Program-made: the position numbers and the translations under genes
Assembly: GCA_030596305.1 (NCBI GenBank)
Contig: JAUVKK010000005.1
Location: forward strand, 1-12,160
Source of the DNA: Helicobacteraceae bacterium
GTDB lineage: Bacteria; Campylobacterota; Campylobacteria; Campylobacterales; Sulfurimonadaceae
Reading direction: 5' to 3'
Length of the DNA stretch: 12,160 bases
Shown: positions 1 to 6,132 of the stretch, piece after piece
How positions within the stretch are numbered: the first letter of the stretch is position 1
How the letters are laid out: every line of letters begins with the position of its first letter
The notes under the pieces: model-generated
The model's database searches: none
Told to the model about the DNA's origin: nothing
The model's input: only the letters and a program-made list of their open reading frames with translations

Positions 1-296
1 TAGTCGTAGTCATCGATCACCTTGCCTGAAGCAAGTGTCACATGGTTCTCCTTTGCTACGATCTCAGTTACCCCGTCAACTACAAGGTTAAAGCCATGTG
101 CGGCTTGCAGCTCTTTTAGGTCGACGCAGACATCTTTGAACCCGACTTCGCGTGTGGGTACCCAGATAGAGGTAGGGTAGATGTAAAAGTAGTCACGATC
201 ACTGACCAGTGTTACGTCATAGTTTGCTTTAGAGAGGTAGCCTGCAGCATCAACGCCGGCAAAGCCGCCACCTAAGATTAGTACTTTTTTAGCCAT
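1..296 (-). CDS. FAD-dependent oxidoreductase, SQR/NDH-2 class (partial, N-terminus only)
   Basis: Reads leftward from an ATG at 296-294 and runs off the window, leaving 98 codons. Residues 8-15 form a dinucleotide-binding fingerprint (LGGGFAGV) directly after the first beta strand. A second strand ends in VTLVSDRD, with an acidic residue where FAD ribose is normally bound. The aromatic stretch FYIYPTSIW (residues 37-45) sits where sulfide:quinone oxidoreductases and type II NADH dehydrogenases have their substrate/quinone-side loop. Two ATGs are adjacent (299 and 296). AGGAG lies 3 nt before the first and 6 nt before the second, so the second is preferred. An SQR-like enzyme feeding sulfide electrons to quinone would suit the nearby sox genes, but the diagnostic cysteines of SQR lie outside the visible part. 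A generic NAD(P)/FAD oxidoreductase or flavocytochrome c sulfide dehydrogenase-like subunit is equally possible. The class is fairly sure; the specific enzyme is not. Confidence 0.75.
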   Translation of the reverse strand, partial: MAKKVLILGGGFAGVDAAGYLSKANYDVTLVSDRDYFYIYPTSIWVPTREVGFKDVCVDLKELQAAHGFNLVVDGVTEIVAKENHVTLASGKVIDDYD

Positions 297-337
297 CATA
301 GACTCCTATGTTACAATCATAAAATACATTTGCATAT

Positions 338-355
338 ATTATAAAAGTTATTATA
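338..355 (-). promoter_or_regulatory. Candidate -10 elements for the leftward oxidoreductase gene
   Basis: Read on the minus strand, two perfect TATAAT hexamers occur at 343-338 and 355-350, giving leaders of roughly 35-45 nt before the start at 296. No good -35 is visible at the expected distance, which is common for Campylobacterota sigma-70 promoters. Which of the two is used cannot be told. This AT-rich 130 bp gap separates two divergent genes. Confidence 0.35.
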
Positions 356-373
356 AGTGTAATGGTACATCAT

Positions 374-403
374 ATGACGATAAAAGTCAAGAAGTAGTAT
401 AGT
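374..403 (+). promoter_or_regulatory. Candidate sigma-70 promoter of the panE-like gene
   Basis: ATGACG (374-379, four of six matches to TTGACA) is followed by an 18 bp spacer and TATAGT (398-403). Transcription would start near 410, leaving a very short leader. The ribosome-binding site AAGGA (416-420) lies 6 nt before the ATG at 427. The same arrangement (ATGACA, 18 bp, TATAGT) appears before the sensor gene at 2452, which supports both. Confidence 0.45.
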
Positions 404-426
404 TTATTCGTCAAAAAGGAAAGCAG

Positions 427-1323
427 ATGCGAATTGTTGTAGCGGGTATAGGTGGTGTCGGCGGTTATATAGGTGCATATCTCTGCAAACTTGAGGATGA
501 AGTGATCTTTCTTGCCAGAGGCAATCATGCTATGGAGATAAAAGCACACGGGTTAAAGGTTCAAGAGGACGGTGGTGACTTTACCGCCTGGCCAGACAAC
601 GTTATGACGGCAGAGACACTTGAAGATGAGATAGACCTGCTGCTGTTATGTGTCAAGAGTTATGATATCGAGACGGTTTTGACGGAACTCTCTAACAACA
701 TTACGCCATCGACGATCATTGTTCCTTTTGCGAACGGAGTAGAGCATAAAGAGAAGATCGATGCTCTTGTCAATGCCAAAGTCCTACAAGGGGCCGTTTA
801 TATATTGGCCCATAAAGAGGCGGATGGTCTTATAGTAAAAAAAGGAAAGGTCTTTGCCGCATTATTTGGAGATGCCCAATATATTAAAGAGACAGCACTT
901 GTTTCATCATTGTTTGACAAGGCGGGTTTACGCCATAAAACACCGGAGAACATCGAAGAGGCTATCTGGAAGAAGTATCTGTTTATCAGTGCGTTCGCAG
1001 CGCTTACAAGCTATTTTGATATCAGTATGCGTAAAGTATATGAGCAACATAAAAACTGGGCTGAGACCCTTCTGCAAGAGATCGCTGATGTGGCGGAGGC
1101 GAAAGGTATTCATATACAAGAGGAGATTGAAAAGGCTTTGAAAACGGCTTCATCACTGCCCGAAGATGCTTCGAGTTCTATGCATCTCGATTTTCAAAAT
1201 GGCTCAAAAACGGAGGTGGAAACCTTATGTGGTTATATCGTTAGAGAAGGGCAGAGACTGCGACTGCCTACACCGATCATGGCAAAGATATATGGAGTCT
1301 TAAAGACAAAGCAGAGCGCTTAA
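427..1323 (+). CDS. panE: 2-dehydropantoate 2-reductase (ketopantoate reductase) family protein
   Basis: Predicted to reduce 2-dehydropantoate to pantoate with NADPH in the cytoplasm, a step of pantothenate/CoA synthesis. The 298-residue length is normal for the ApbA/PanE family. The N-terminal Rossmann fingerprint is GIGGVG (residues 7-12). The strand LLLLCVKSYD (71-80) leads to the conserved lysine K77, and FANGV (101-105) follows. The C-terminal helical domain begins near 175 and carries the WKK motif (181-183) expected to place the catalytic lysine. The family C-terminal signature is clear at 250-283: SSMHLD, then G-S-K-TE with E263, then the LPTP turn. AAGGA lies 6 nt before the ATG. The gene stands alone and runs into a convergent gene with a 4 nt gap. 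Several paralogues of this family reduce other 2-keto acids, so the family is firm but the exact substrate is inferred. Confidence 0.85.
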   Translation: MRIVVAGIGGVGGYIGAYLCKLEDEVIFLARGNHAMEIKAHGLKVQEDGGDFTAWPDNVMTAETLEDEIDLLLLCVKSYDIETVLTELSNNITPSTIIVPFANGVEHKEKIDALVNAKVLQGAVYILAHKEADGLIVKKGKVFAALFGDAQYIKETALVSSLFDKAGLRHKTPENIEEAIWKKYLFISAFAALTSYFDISMRKVYEQHKNWAETLLQEIADVAEAKGIHIQEEIEKALKTASSLPEDASSSMHLDFQNGSKTEVETLCGYIVREGQRLRLPTPIMAKIYGVLKTKQSA

Positions 1324-1327
1324 AAGA

Positions 1328-2266
1328 TTATGCTTTAGCGGCTAACTTCTTATCAATAAGTATCGCAAACGGTATCTGGACGACATAGGCAATCATGATC
1401 GGAAGAAGCATCGAAACACCAAAAGTGTTGGTCGTAAAAGTCGAGATAATGAGGGCAAGGGTTATGTACCTTGTAACACTATGCCAAAATGCTGCTCTCT
1501 CATACATTGAATCAAGATCAAAGATAAGTTTGGATGTAACAAGCGTTAACAGGTAAAAGACAAAAACAGCGATAAGAGATATGTAGAAGAGCTCCGGCTC
1601 AAAATCATAGAGGTCAAAAAGATATTGCGAACTCTGTAAGCCAAATAGATAAACAATTATAATAAAGATACTGGCATTACTAATGTATCTTCTGTATTTC
1701 TCTATCCATATGACAAGTGGTTTGACAAAAAGTAGAATCCGGCTTGCGACAAAGGGTATGACGATTAAGAGAACCAAAACATATTCTGCAAAGTTGCTCA
1801 CGTTTGTTCCATCCATATAGGTTTCACCAAAATATTCTGAGGTGTAGATACCAAAGGTGTGTAACATCAAAAGTGATAAGGAGACAAAAAGCAGGTTGAT
1901 AAACAGCAGTAGAAAACCTAAAGAGGTATCTGCGCCTGACTTCTTGATCCAGTGCATGACCATACCTCCACCACTGAGAACAGAGAGCAGAAACAGCCCT
2001 GCTGCGATCCCAAAATCTTCTGTTATTAACCCTATAGCTAGAGCAAAGAGAGGAAGAAGCAGGTAGTTTATAAAAAGACTTTTAACGATGACGACTCTGT
2101 AAGGCCACAAAAGATTGACATCGCTGAACTTCACTTTGAACAGTGATGGCATGATGAGCGTCAACCCCGCAAATAGACAGATATTCGAGCTAAACACAAA
2201 CCCAAAATTATATGAGCCATAGGTTAACCCAAGAATTGCCCCAAAAATAACCAATAGAAGTTGCAT
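1328..2266 (-). CDS. Bile acid:sodium symporter / ACR3-like superfamily membrane transporter
   Basis: A 312-residue, very hydrophobic protein with about nine or ten membrane segments (approximate residues 2-18, 24-40, 61-80, 86-106, 117-137, 161-180, 196-215, 226-246, 264-281, 285-305). The layout fits the BART superfamily (bile acid:Na+ symporters, arsenite exporter ACR3). MPSLFKVKFSDV (39-50) resembles the end of helix 2 in ACR3-like proteins, INYLLLPLFA (66-75) resembles their Asn-x-x-x-x-Pro segment, and SGGGMVMHW (98-106) sits where the family has its broken, substrate-lining helix. No arsR or arsC lies nearby, so arsenite export is not supported and the substrate is unknown. On the minus strand AGGAT sits just before the ATG. 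It is divergent from the sensory operon at 2452 and shares a 185 bp regulatory gap with it, so common regulation is possible. Superfamily moderately sure; function unknown. Confidence 0.65.
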   Translation of the reverse strand: MQLLLVIFGAILGLTYGSYNFGFVFSSNICLFAGLTLIMPSLFKVKFSDVNLLWPYRVVIVKSLFINYLLLPLFALAIGLITEDFGIAAGLFLLSVLSGGGMVMHWIKKSGADTSLGFLLLFINLLFVSLSLLMLHTFGIYTSEYFGETYMDGTNVSNFAEYVLVLLIVIPFVASRILLFVKPLVIWIEKYRRYISNASIFIIIVYLFGLQSSQYLFDLYDFEPELFYISLIAVFVFYLLTLVTSKLIFDLDSMYERAAFWHSVTRYITLALIISTFTTNTFGVSMLLPIMIAYVVQIPFAILIDKKLAAKA

Positions 2267-2296
2267 CTTTATCCTTTATACCCAAGTATAGGGTGG

Positions 2297-2325
2297 ATTA
2301 TATATCAAGATGAATAATGGTGAAA
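2297..2325 (-). promoter_or_regulatory. Candidate promoter of the leftward transporter gene
   Basis: On the minus strand, TTTCAC (2325-2320) is a weak -35, followed by a 17 bp spacer and a perfect TATAAT (2302-2297). Start of transcription would be near 2290, about 24 nt before the ATG at 2266. The leader contains a small TATAC/GTATA inverted repeat (2277-2281 and 2286-2290). Confidence 0.45.
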
Positions 2326-2346
2326 GGTATTTTTGAGATCAGTTAT

Positions 2347-2360
2347 ATACTTTAAAGTAT
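2347..2360. promoter_or_regulatory. Perfect 14 bp palindrome, possible operator in the divergent gap
   Basis: ATACTTTAAAGTAT reads identically on both strands and has no spacer. It lies between the two divergent promoters, roughly 57-70 bp upstream of the predicted leftward start and 69-82 bp upstream of the predicted rightward one. That position could serve a dimeric regulator of both genes. AT-rich palindromes also arise by chance, so the role is inferred. Confidence 0.35.
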
Positions 2361-2392
2361 TCATTTAGCTGAGATCCAATAAATAGTAAAAA

Positions 2393-2422
2393 ATGACATT
2401 TTTTATAATTCTTCGCTATAGT
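2393..2422 (+). promoter_or_regulatory. Sigma-70-like promoter of the sensor/regulator/kinase operon
   Basis: ATGACA (2393-2398, five of six to consensus), 18 bp spacer, TATAGT (2417-2422). A perfect TATAAT also occurs at 2404-2409 but lacks a -35. Transcription would begin near 2429. The ribosome-binding site AAGGAG (2435-2440) lies 11 nt before the ATG at 2452. Confidence 0.5.
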
Positions 2423-2451
2423 TAATAACATTATAAGGAGAAGAATCACTC

Positions 2452-3567
2452 ATGAAGTTAAGCAAAAACTATCTTCTTTATCTGGTAACATTTTTTGGTC
2501 TTATCTCCGTTTTACTTGTTATTATCTCTCAGCTTAACCGAGAAGTGTCATGGCAAGTGGTTGACAGTGTGGGGGATCAACTTAGCCTCTCTTTACGTAC
2601 AGAATTGGATGATGAAAAAGAGGATGCCTTGCGTTTTGGTATGGTAATGGCCCATAACAGTGACATTAAAAAGGCTTTATTGGAGGAGGATGATGAAAAA
2701 GGGTTCGAGGTACTTAAACTGATCATGAACAGTGTTAAAAAACATATCCATACTGTGGTTAGAGCTCAAATAATCACAGCTGACTATGAAGTTTTTGCCC
2801 GAAGTTGGGATAGTGAAAATTTTTATGCCGGTATGCCTCTTGATGTCTACCGATCTGATCTAGAGTATTTTAAAACACACAGGAATCCTCGGGTATCTAT
2901 TGAAGTGGGGCGCCGACTCGGGATCAAGGCAACTGTACCTATCTATGATGAGGATCAGCTGTTGGGTTTTATTGATGTACTGCAATTCTTTGATTCCAGC
3001 ACGGATTTCTTTCATAAGTTTGGTATCGATCTTTATGTGCTACTCGATGAAAGCTATTATAATACAGCTGTCTTGATGCAGAACAACCCCTCTGCTGCTT
3101 GGTATATTGTTGCAAATCGTGGTTACAACATGGTTAATCTCAAGACACTGCAGCGAACTGATTTTAAGAAACTCCGTAAAGAACATGTACTGTTGCAAGA
3201 GAATAAATACATATTTTATGAACCGATGCACGACGGACAGGCCGAGAGCATTGGTGCTTTTGTCTTTGTAATGCCAAAAACCAGTTTGGAGCATTTTGTA
3301 AGTACTGGTGAAGAGCTCTCCTTTCTTTTGACATTCTCTCGTGCCAACCTTTATGATATTGTTAAAAAAGAGCAGTATGAGAATAAAGTCTATCATAGTG
3401 GGTATGACAAAGATCTGCTTTCACTCAAAGACACTGTCCCCGAAGAGGACAGGGAACTGTTTATGGAAGAAGCAAGAGATGTGCTCTCTACCTATAGCAA
3501 AGAAGAACTCATCGCTATGATGTTACGCCATAAACTGTCAAGACGCATAAAAGGAGAGATCCGATGA
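2452..3567 (+). CDS. Membrane-anchored dCache_3-type sensor protein without output domain
   Basis: A 371-residue protein with one clear membrane segment (residues 7-27) and no obvious signal-peptidase site, so it is probably anchored with the rest outside the cytoplasm. Residues 40-275 resemble the dCache_3 ligand-binding domain found in bacterial receptors. The N-terminal helix carries alternating charges, an Asn-Ser-Asp-Ile-x-x-Ala-Leu segment follows (69-76), and the signature VSIEVGRRLGIKATVPIYDE (148-167) matches the family's IEVGR-x-G-x-x-VP-x-Y/F-D core. After about residue 285 comes a charged, helical tail with no second membrane helix and no HAMP, kinase, methyl-accepting or GGDEF domain. 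It is first in a three-gene operon and its last 4 nt overlap the response regulator start. It probably senses a ligand and passes the signal to the separate kinase at 4207 by protein contact. The ligand is unknown; a sulfur compound is a guess based on the adjacent sox genes. Confidence 0.7.
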   Translation: MKLSKNYLLYLVTFFGLISVLLVIISQLNREVSWQVVDSVGDQLSLSLRTELDDEKEDALRFGMVMAHNSDIKKALLEEDDEKGFEVLKLIMNSVKKHIHTVVRAQIITADYEVFARSWDSENFYAGMPLDVYRSDLEYFKTHRNPRVSIEVGRRLGIKATVPIYDEDQLLGFIDVLQFFDSSTDFFHKFGIDLYVLLDESYYNTAVLMQNNPSAAWYIVANRGYNMVNLKTLQRTDFKKLRKEHVLLQENKYIFYEPMHDGQAESIGAFVFVMPKTSLEHFVSTGEELSFLLTFSRANLYDIVKKEQYENKVYHSGYDKDLLSLKDTVPEEDRELFMEEARDVLSTYSKEELIAMMLRHKLSRRIKGEIR

Positions 3568-4217
3568 AAATACTTTTGTTAGAAGATGAATACTCTTTAC
3601 GTATAAGTATTAAAGAGTTTCTGGAGGAGTTGGATTTTATAGTGGATTGTTTTAGTACAGGTGATGATGCTTTTGATGCTATTTATGAAACACATTATGA
3701 TGTTCTGCTTCTTGATGTCAACGTCCCGGGGATGAATGGTTTTGAGCTGCTTAAAACAGTTCGTAATGAGGGGATCAAGATTCCGGCAATCTTTATGACA
3801 TCACGAACACAGATGCAGGATTTTGAAGAGGGATACAAAGCCGGTTGCTGTGATTATATTCGTAAACCGTTCGATCTTGTTGAGCTTCAATTGCGAATTA
3901 CACAGGTGTGCAAGAGCTTTTATTTTGAAAATACGAATGAGCTGGACTTAGGTGATGGGCTGCTCTATGATACGGAAAAACATAAATTGAACTATCAGAG
4001 CAGGGAGGTCGTGTTAAGTAAAACGGAACATGATATTCTCGAGGTACTGTTACGTTATGAAAATCAGGCTGTTTCTATAATAACATTCCAGGATGAGATC
4101 TGGGGTGAATATGTAGACCCGGCAAACATACGTGTTCAGATCAATAATCTGCGAAAAAAACTCCCGGTTGATATTATCAAAAACCGTCGTGGTGTAGGAT
4201 ATATCATTGAAAGATAA
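3564..4217 (+). CDS. OmpR/PhoB-family response regulator
   Basis: A 217-residue cytoplasmic regulator. The receiver domain (1-115) has the acidic pair E7/D8, phospho-acceptor D51 in LLLDVNVPG, switch threonine T79 and lysine K101 in IRKPF, so it should be phosphorylatable. The C-terminal winged helix (about 125-217) shows the usual LSKTEHDILEVLL start, the RVQINNLRKKL recognition helix and the closing RGVGYII hairpin. The start codon overlaps the stop of the sensor gene (ATGA), and the 3' end overlaps the kinase start by 11 nt, so the three proteins are probably made in a fixed ratio. The family binds direct repeats about 11 bp apart near promoters. A fitting pair, TTTACA at 5500 and 5511, lies before soxX, making sox a reasonable but unproven target. 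Confidence 0.93.
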   Translation: MKILLLEDEYSLRISIKEFLEELDFIVDCFSTGDDAFDAIYETHYDVLLLDVNVPGMNGFELLKTVRNEGIKIPAIFMTSRTQMQDFEEGYKAGCCDYIRKPFDLVELQLRITQVCKSFYFENTNELDLGDGLLYDTEKHKLNYQSREVVLSKTEHDILEVLLRYENQAVSIITFQDEIWGEYVDPANIRVQINNLRKKLPVDIIKNRRGVGYIIER

Positions 4218-5373
4218 TCAATACGCTTACAAAAACGCGGCACTTTATACAGGGCTTATCGCATTGATCCTTCTTGCGCCACTTTATATATATACAATAT
4301 ATGTTAAAAATATCCATGAGATCCAGAATGAGCTATTTTTAAAGCAGCAGTCAGCACTGATCATCAGTGCAATGGAGGAGTATGATGAGACCCGTGAGTC
4401 TTATTTTGAATTTCCGCGTTTGAATCAGGTGCAGTCCGGACTATACGATATTAACTTTCAACCTATTTTTACGTTGATCGATATGCCCATGGAACATTTT
4501 TCATCTGGTTACCACATTGATAGCACCGGTTATGCCTATCTGATCATGGCTTTGCCGGCGCACCGTTACTTCGATGCGGATTATATTATTATAGGTAATG
4601 CACTGAGTTATGCCTCTGTCTATCAAAAAGTACTAACGATATTACTCTCTGTTGTGATTTTAGTCTTTTTGCTTTCAATTTTCTTTTTAAATCGTTTCTC
4701 CCTGCCATTCAAACGGGTAAATCAGAAGTTGGATAATTTTATTAAAGACTCCATGCATGAGATCAATACTCCTTTGAGTATCATCAATGTCAATATTGAT
4801 CTTTTCAACATGAAAAATCCTAAAAACAAATACCTGCAGCGCATCAAGGCAGCAACGAAGACCCTTTCGAACATCTATAACGATATGGACTACCTTATCA
4901 AGAACCAGCAGATCGTCTTTGAGTATGAGAATATCGATGCGAGTGCATTTGTGCGGGAACGCATTCTCTATTTTGATGAAGTTGCTGCGATGAAAGATAT
5001 TGTGATCTCTGCTGATGTCGAAGATGGCATTACCTTGTATTTCAATGCGACACAGCTGCAGCGCATCATCGACAACAACATCTCCAATGCGATCAAGTAC
5101 TCTTATGAGGAGAGTAAGATCGAAGTGACGCTCAGACGCTTTGATGGCCAATGTGAACTGATTTTCAAAGATTATGGTTTCGGCATCGAAGACACAGACA
5201 AGATCTTCGACCGCTACTATAGAGAAGAGACTGGTAAGGGCGGTTTCGGTATCGGCCTTAATATTGTCAAATCCATTATGGAAGAGACCGGCATCGAGCT
5301 TGCCGTGCAATCAACGCCAAAAAAAGGGAGTACCTTCACCTACTCCTTTCCCCCATCACTTCTTAAAGCCTAG
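4207..5373 (+). CDS. Sensor histidine kinase, partner of the preceding regulator
   Basis: A 388-residue inner-membrane kinase. Membrane helices at about 12-32 and 141-162 enclose a short periplasmic domain of some 108 residues that I do not recognise. The dimerisation/phospho-acceptor helix has SMHEINTPLS with H184. The ATPase domain shows the N box (NNISNAIKYS, N294), the G1 box DYGFGI (322-327) and the G2 box GGFGIGL (345-351), so all catalytic elements are intact. There is no HAMP linker: helix 2 runs almost directly into the H-box region. The start is a TTG at 4207 overlapping the regulator's stop, with an AGGA-like site about 8 nt upstream. The next in-frame start candidate would fall inside the first helix. 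Expected to phosphorylate D51 of the regulator, perhaps with input from the dCache protein encoded first in the operon. Confidence 0.92.
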   Translation: MKDNQYAYKNAALYTGLIALILLAPLYIYTIYVKNIHEIQNELFLKQQSALIISAMEEYDETRESYFEFPRLNQVQSGLYDINFQPIFTLIDMPMEHFSSGYHIDSTGYAYLIMALPAHRYFDADYIIIGNALSYASVYQKVLTILLSVVILVFLLSIFFLNRFSLPFKRVNQKLDNFIKDSMHEINTPLSIINVNIDLFNMKNPKNKYLQRIKAATKTLSNIYNDMDYLIKNQQIVFEYENIDASAFVRERILYFDEVAAMKDIVISADVEDGITLYFNATQLQRIIDNNISNAIKYSYEESKIEVTLRRFDGQCELIFKDYGFGIEDTDKIFDRYYREETGKGGFGIGLNIVKSIMEETGIELAVQSTPKKGSTFTYSFPPSLLKA

Positions 5374-5380
5374 CCCTGGC

Positions 5381-5410
5381 TATAAGTGCTTATAAAACCG
5401 CTTATAAGCA
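5381..5410. repeat. Clustered CTTATAA inverted and direct repeats between kinase gene and sox
   Basis: A perfect 9 bp inverted repeat, TGCTTATAA (5387-5395) and TTATAAGCA (5402-5410), has a 6 nt spacer. Its left arm is also half of a second palindrome, TATAAG-TG-CTTATA (5381-5394), and its right arm contains the 8 bp palindrome CTTATAAG (5401-5408). GCTTATAA therefore occurs as a direct repeat 12 bp apart. The arms are too AT-rich and the following bases (TTAGTATTTATTTC) too poor in T-runs for a good intrinsic terminator. An operator or multi-site protein-binding element is at least as likely. It lies about 130 bp upstream of the predicted sox transcription start. Confidence 0.5.
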
Positions 5411-5499
5411 TTAGTATTTATTTCATGGACTGCACTTTCACACATATTTGAGAATCTTATTTCTGTTACGACTAGTCATATTATTAATATTGATAAATC

Positions 5500-5517
5500 T
5501 TTACACTATTTTTACAT
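5500..5517 (+). promoter_or_regulatory. TTTACA direct repeat at 11 bp spacing, candidate response-regulator site
   Basis: TTTACAC (5500-5506) and TTTACAT (5511-5517) are spaced one helical turn apart and cover the -38 to -22 region of the predicted soxX promoter, where no good -35 hexamer exists. OmpR/PhoB-family regulators typically bind such tandem half-sites and replace a weak -35. The link to the regulator encoded at 3564 is inferred from arrangement and proximity only. Confidence 0.35.
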
Positions 5518-5522
5518 TCAAC

Positions 5523-5531
5523 TGTTACAAT
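5523..5531 (+). promoter_or_regulatory. Extended -10 promoter of the sox cluster
   Basis: TG-T-TACAAT: an extended TG motif (5523-5524) precedes a TACAAT hexamer (5526-5531). Transcription would start near 5538, about 21 nt before the soxX ATG. The ribosome-binding site AAGGAG (5546-5551) follows. The element lies downstream of the longer upstream reading-frame extension of soxX, which supports the start at 5559. Confidence 0.5.
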
Positions 5532-5558
5532 CTTCCAAATCAATTAAGGAGAAGCTAT

Positions 5559-6119
5559 ATGAAGAGATTGTTGCTTTTAAGCACTACACTCGGTTTAAGT
5601 CTGGCATTTGCAGCAGATCTTAGCAGTAGCATAGAGAGTCCAAATGCTAGCAAGATCATTGCAAAAGACCTTCTAGGCCCTGCCAAGGTTTTCACTATGC
5701 CTGCAGGCTGTATCACAGATGACAAAGATGCAATTGCAAGAGGAGATTTTATTTTTCATAATCTCAACGGTAAAAAAGCAAAAGGCAAATTACCCCCTGG
5801 ACTTGCAAAGAAACAAAAAGTACCTGGAAAGACATATGGACCGCAAGACAAGATCCCAGCTAAACAGTACGGGAACTGTGTCGCGTGTCATAACATTGAA
5901 GGGGCTAAAGGTGGTGGAAATATTGGACCTGACTTAACGTCATACCATGACTTTTTCATTAAAACTGGTGTACGTAATAACCAATATGTTTATCAAAAGA
6001 TCGCAGATGCACGTGTTGATAATGCAGACACACATATGACGATCAACCTGACAACAGGTCTGTTTACAGAACGTGAGATCTGCGATATTACATCGTACAT
6101 CGTATCAATTAAGAAATAA
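5559..6119 (+). CDS. soxX: SoxX, monoheme c-type cytochrome of the SoxXA complex
   Basis: Periplasmic electron-carrying partner of SoxA, which oxidatively links thiosulfate to the SoxY cysteine. From the ATG at 5559 the protein has 186 residues with a classic Sec signal peptide (cleavage expected near AFA-AD, residue 19). The heme site is CVACH (C107, C110, H111), and M160 in THMTINL is the likely distal ligand. NIGPDLT after the heme and the C-terminal ITSYIVSIKK helix fit SoxX. Between the first helix (RGDFIFHNL, 61-69) and the heme motif lies a lysine-rich stretch (71-103) longer than in short proteobacterial SoxX. Two further cysteines (C51, C175) could form a disulfide. A longer frame from a TTG at 5448 is rejected: AAGGAG lies 7 nt before 5559 and the signal peptide begins there. 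soxY follows after 13 nt. Confidence 0.93.
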   Translation: MKRLLLLSTTLGLSLAFAADLSSSIESPNASKIIAKDLLGPAKVFTMPAGCITDDKDAIARGDFIFHNLNGKKAKGKLPPGLAKKQKVPGKTYGPQDKIPAKQYGNCVACHNIEGAKGGGNIGPDLTSYHDFFIKTGVRNNQYVYQKIADARVDNADTHMTINLTTGLFTEREICDITSYIVSIKK

Positions 6120-6132
6120 GAGGAGAGAACGT

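Noticed and set aside
351-359. TTATAAGTG before the divergent genes, similar to the TATAAGTG element at 5381
   Set aside because: An isolated single copy in very AT-rich spacer without the paired half-sites, not enough to call a shared operator.
1317-1340. Imperfect hairpin CGCT(T)AAA/TTTAGCG across the convergent stops as a bidirectional terminator
   Set aside because: Only seven pairs with a bulge, formed mostly by coding bases, and no T-run. The 4 nt gap leaves no room for a standard terminator.
4687-5310. Long open frame (207 codons) on the minus strand inside the kinase gene
   Set aside because: It mirrors the kinase catalytic region, has no recognisable domain, and lies opposite an intact, motif-complete gene.
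5448-5558. In-frame upstream extension of SoxX from a TTG, adding 37 residues with a hydrophobic stretch
   Set aside because: The predicted extended -10 promoter and the AAGGAG site lie inside this extension, and a complete signal peptide begins at the ATG at 5559.
6073-6132. Longer start for SoxY overlapping soxX
   Set aside because: It would hide the Tat signal behind 20 extra residues, and a good ribosome-binding site precedes the ATG at 6133.
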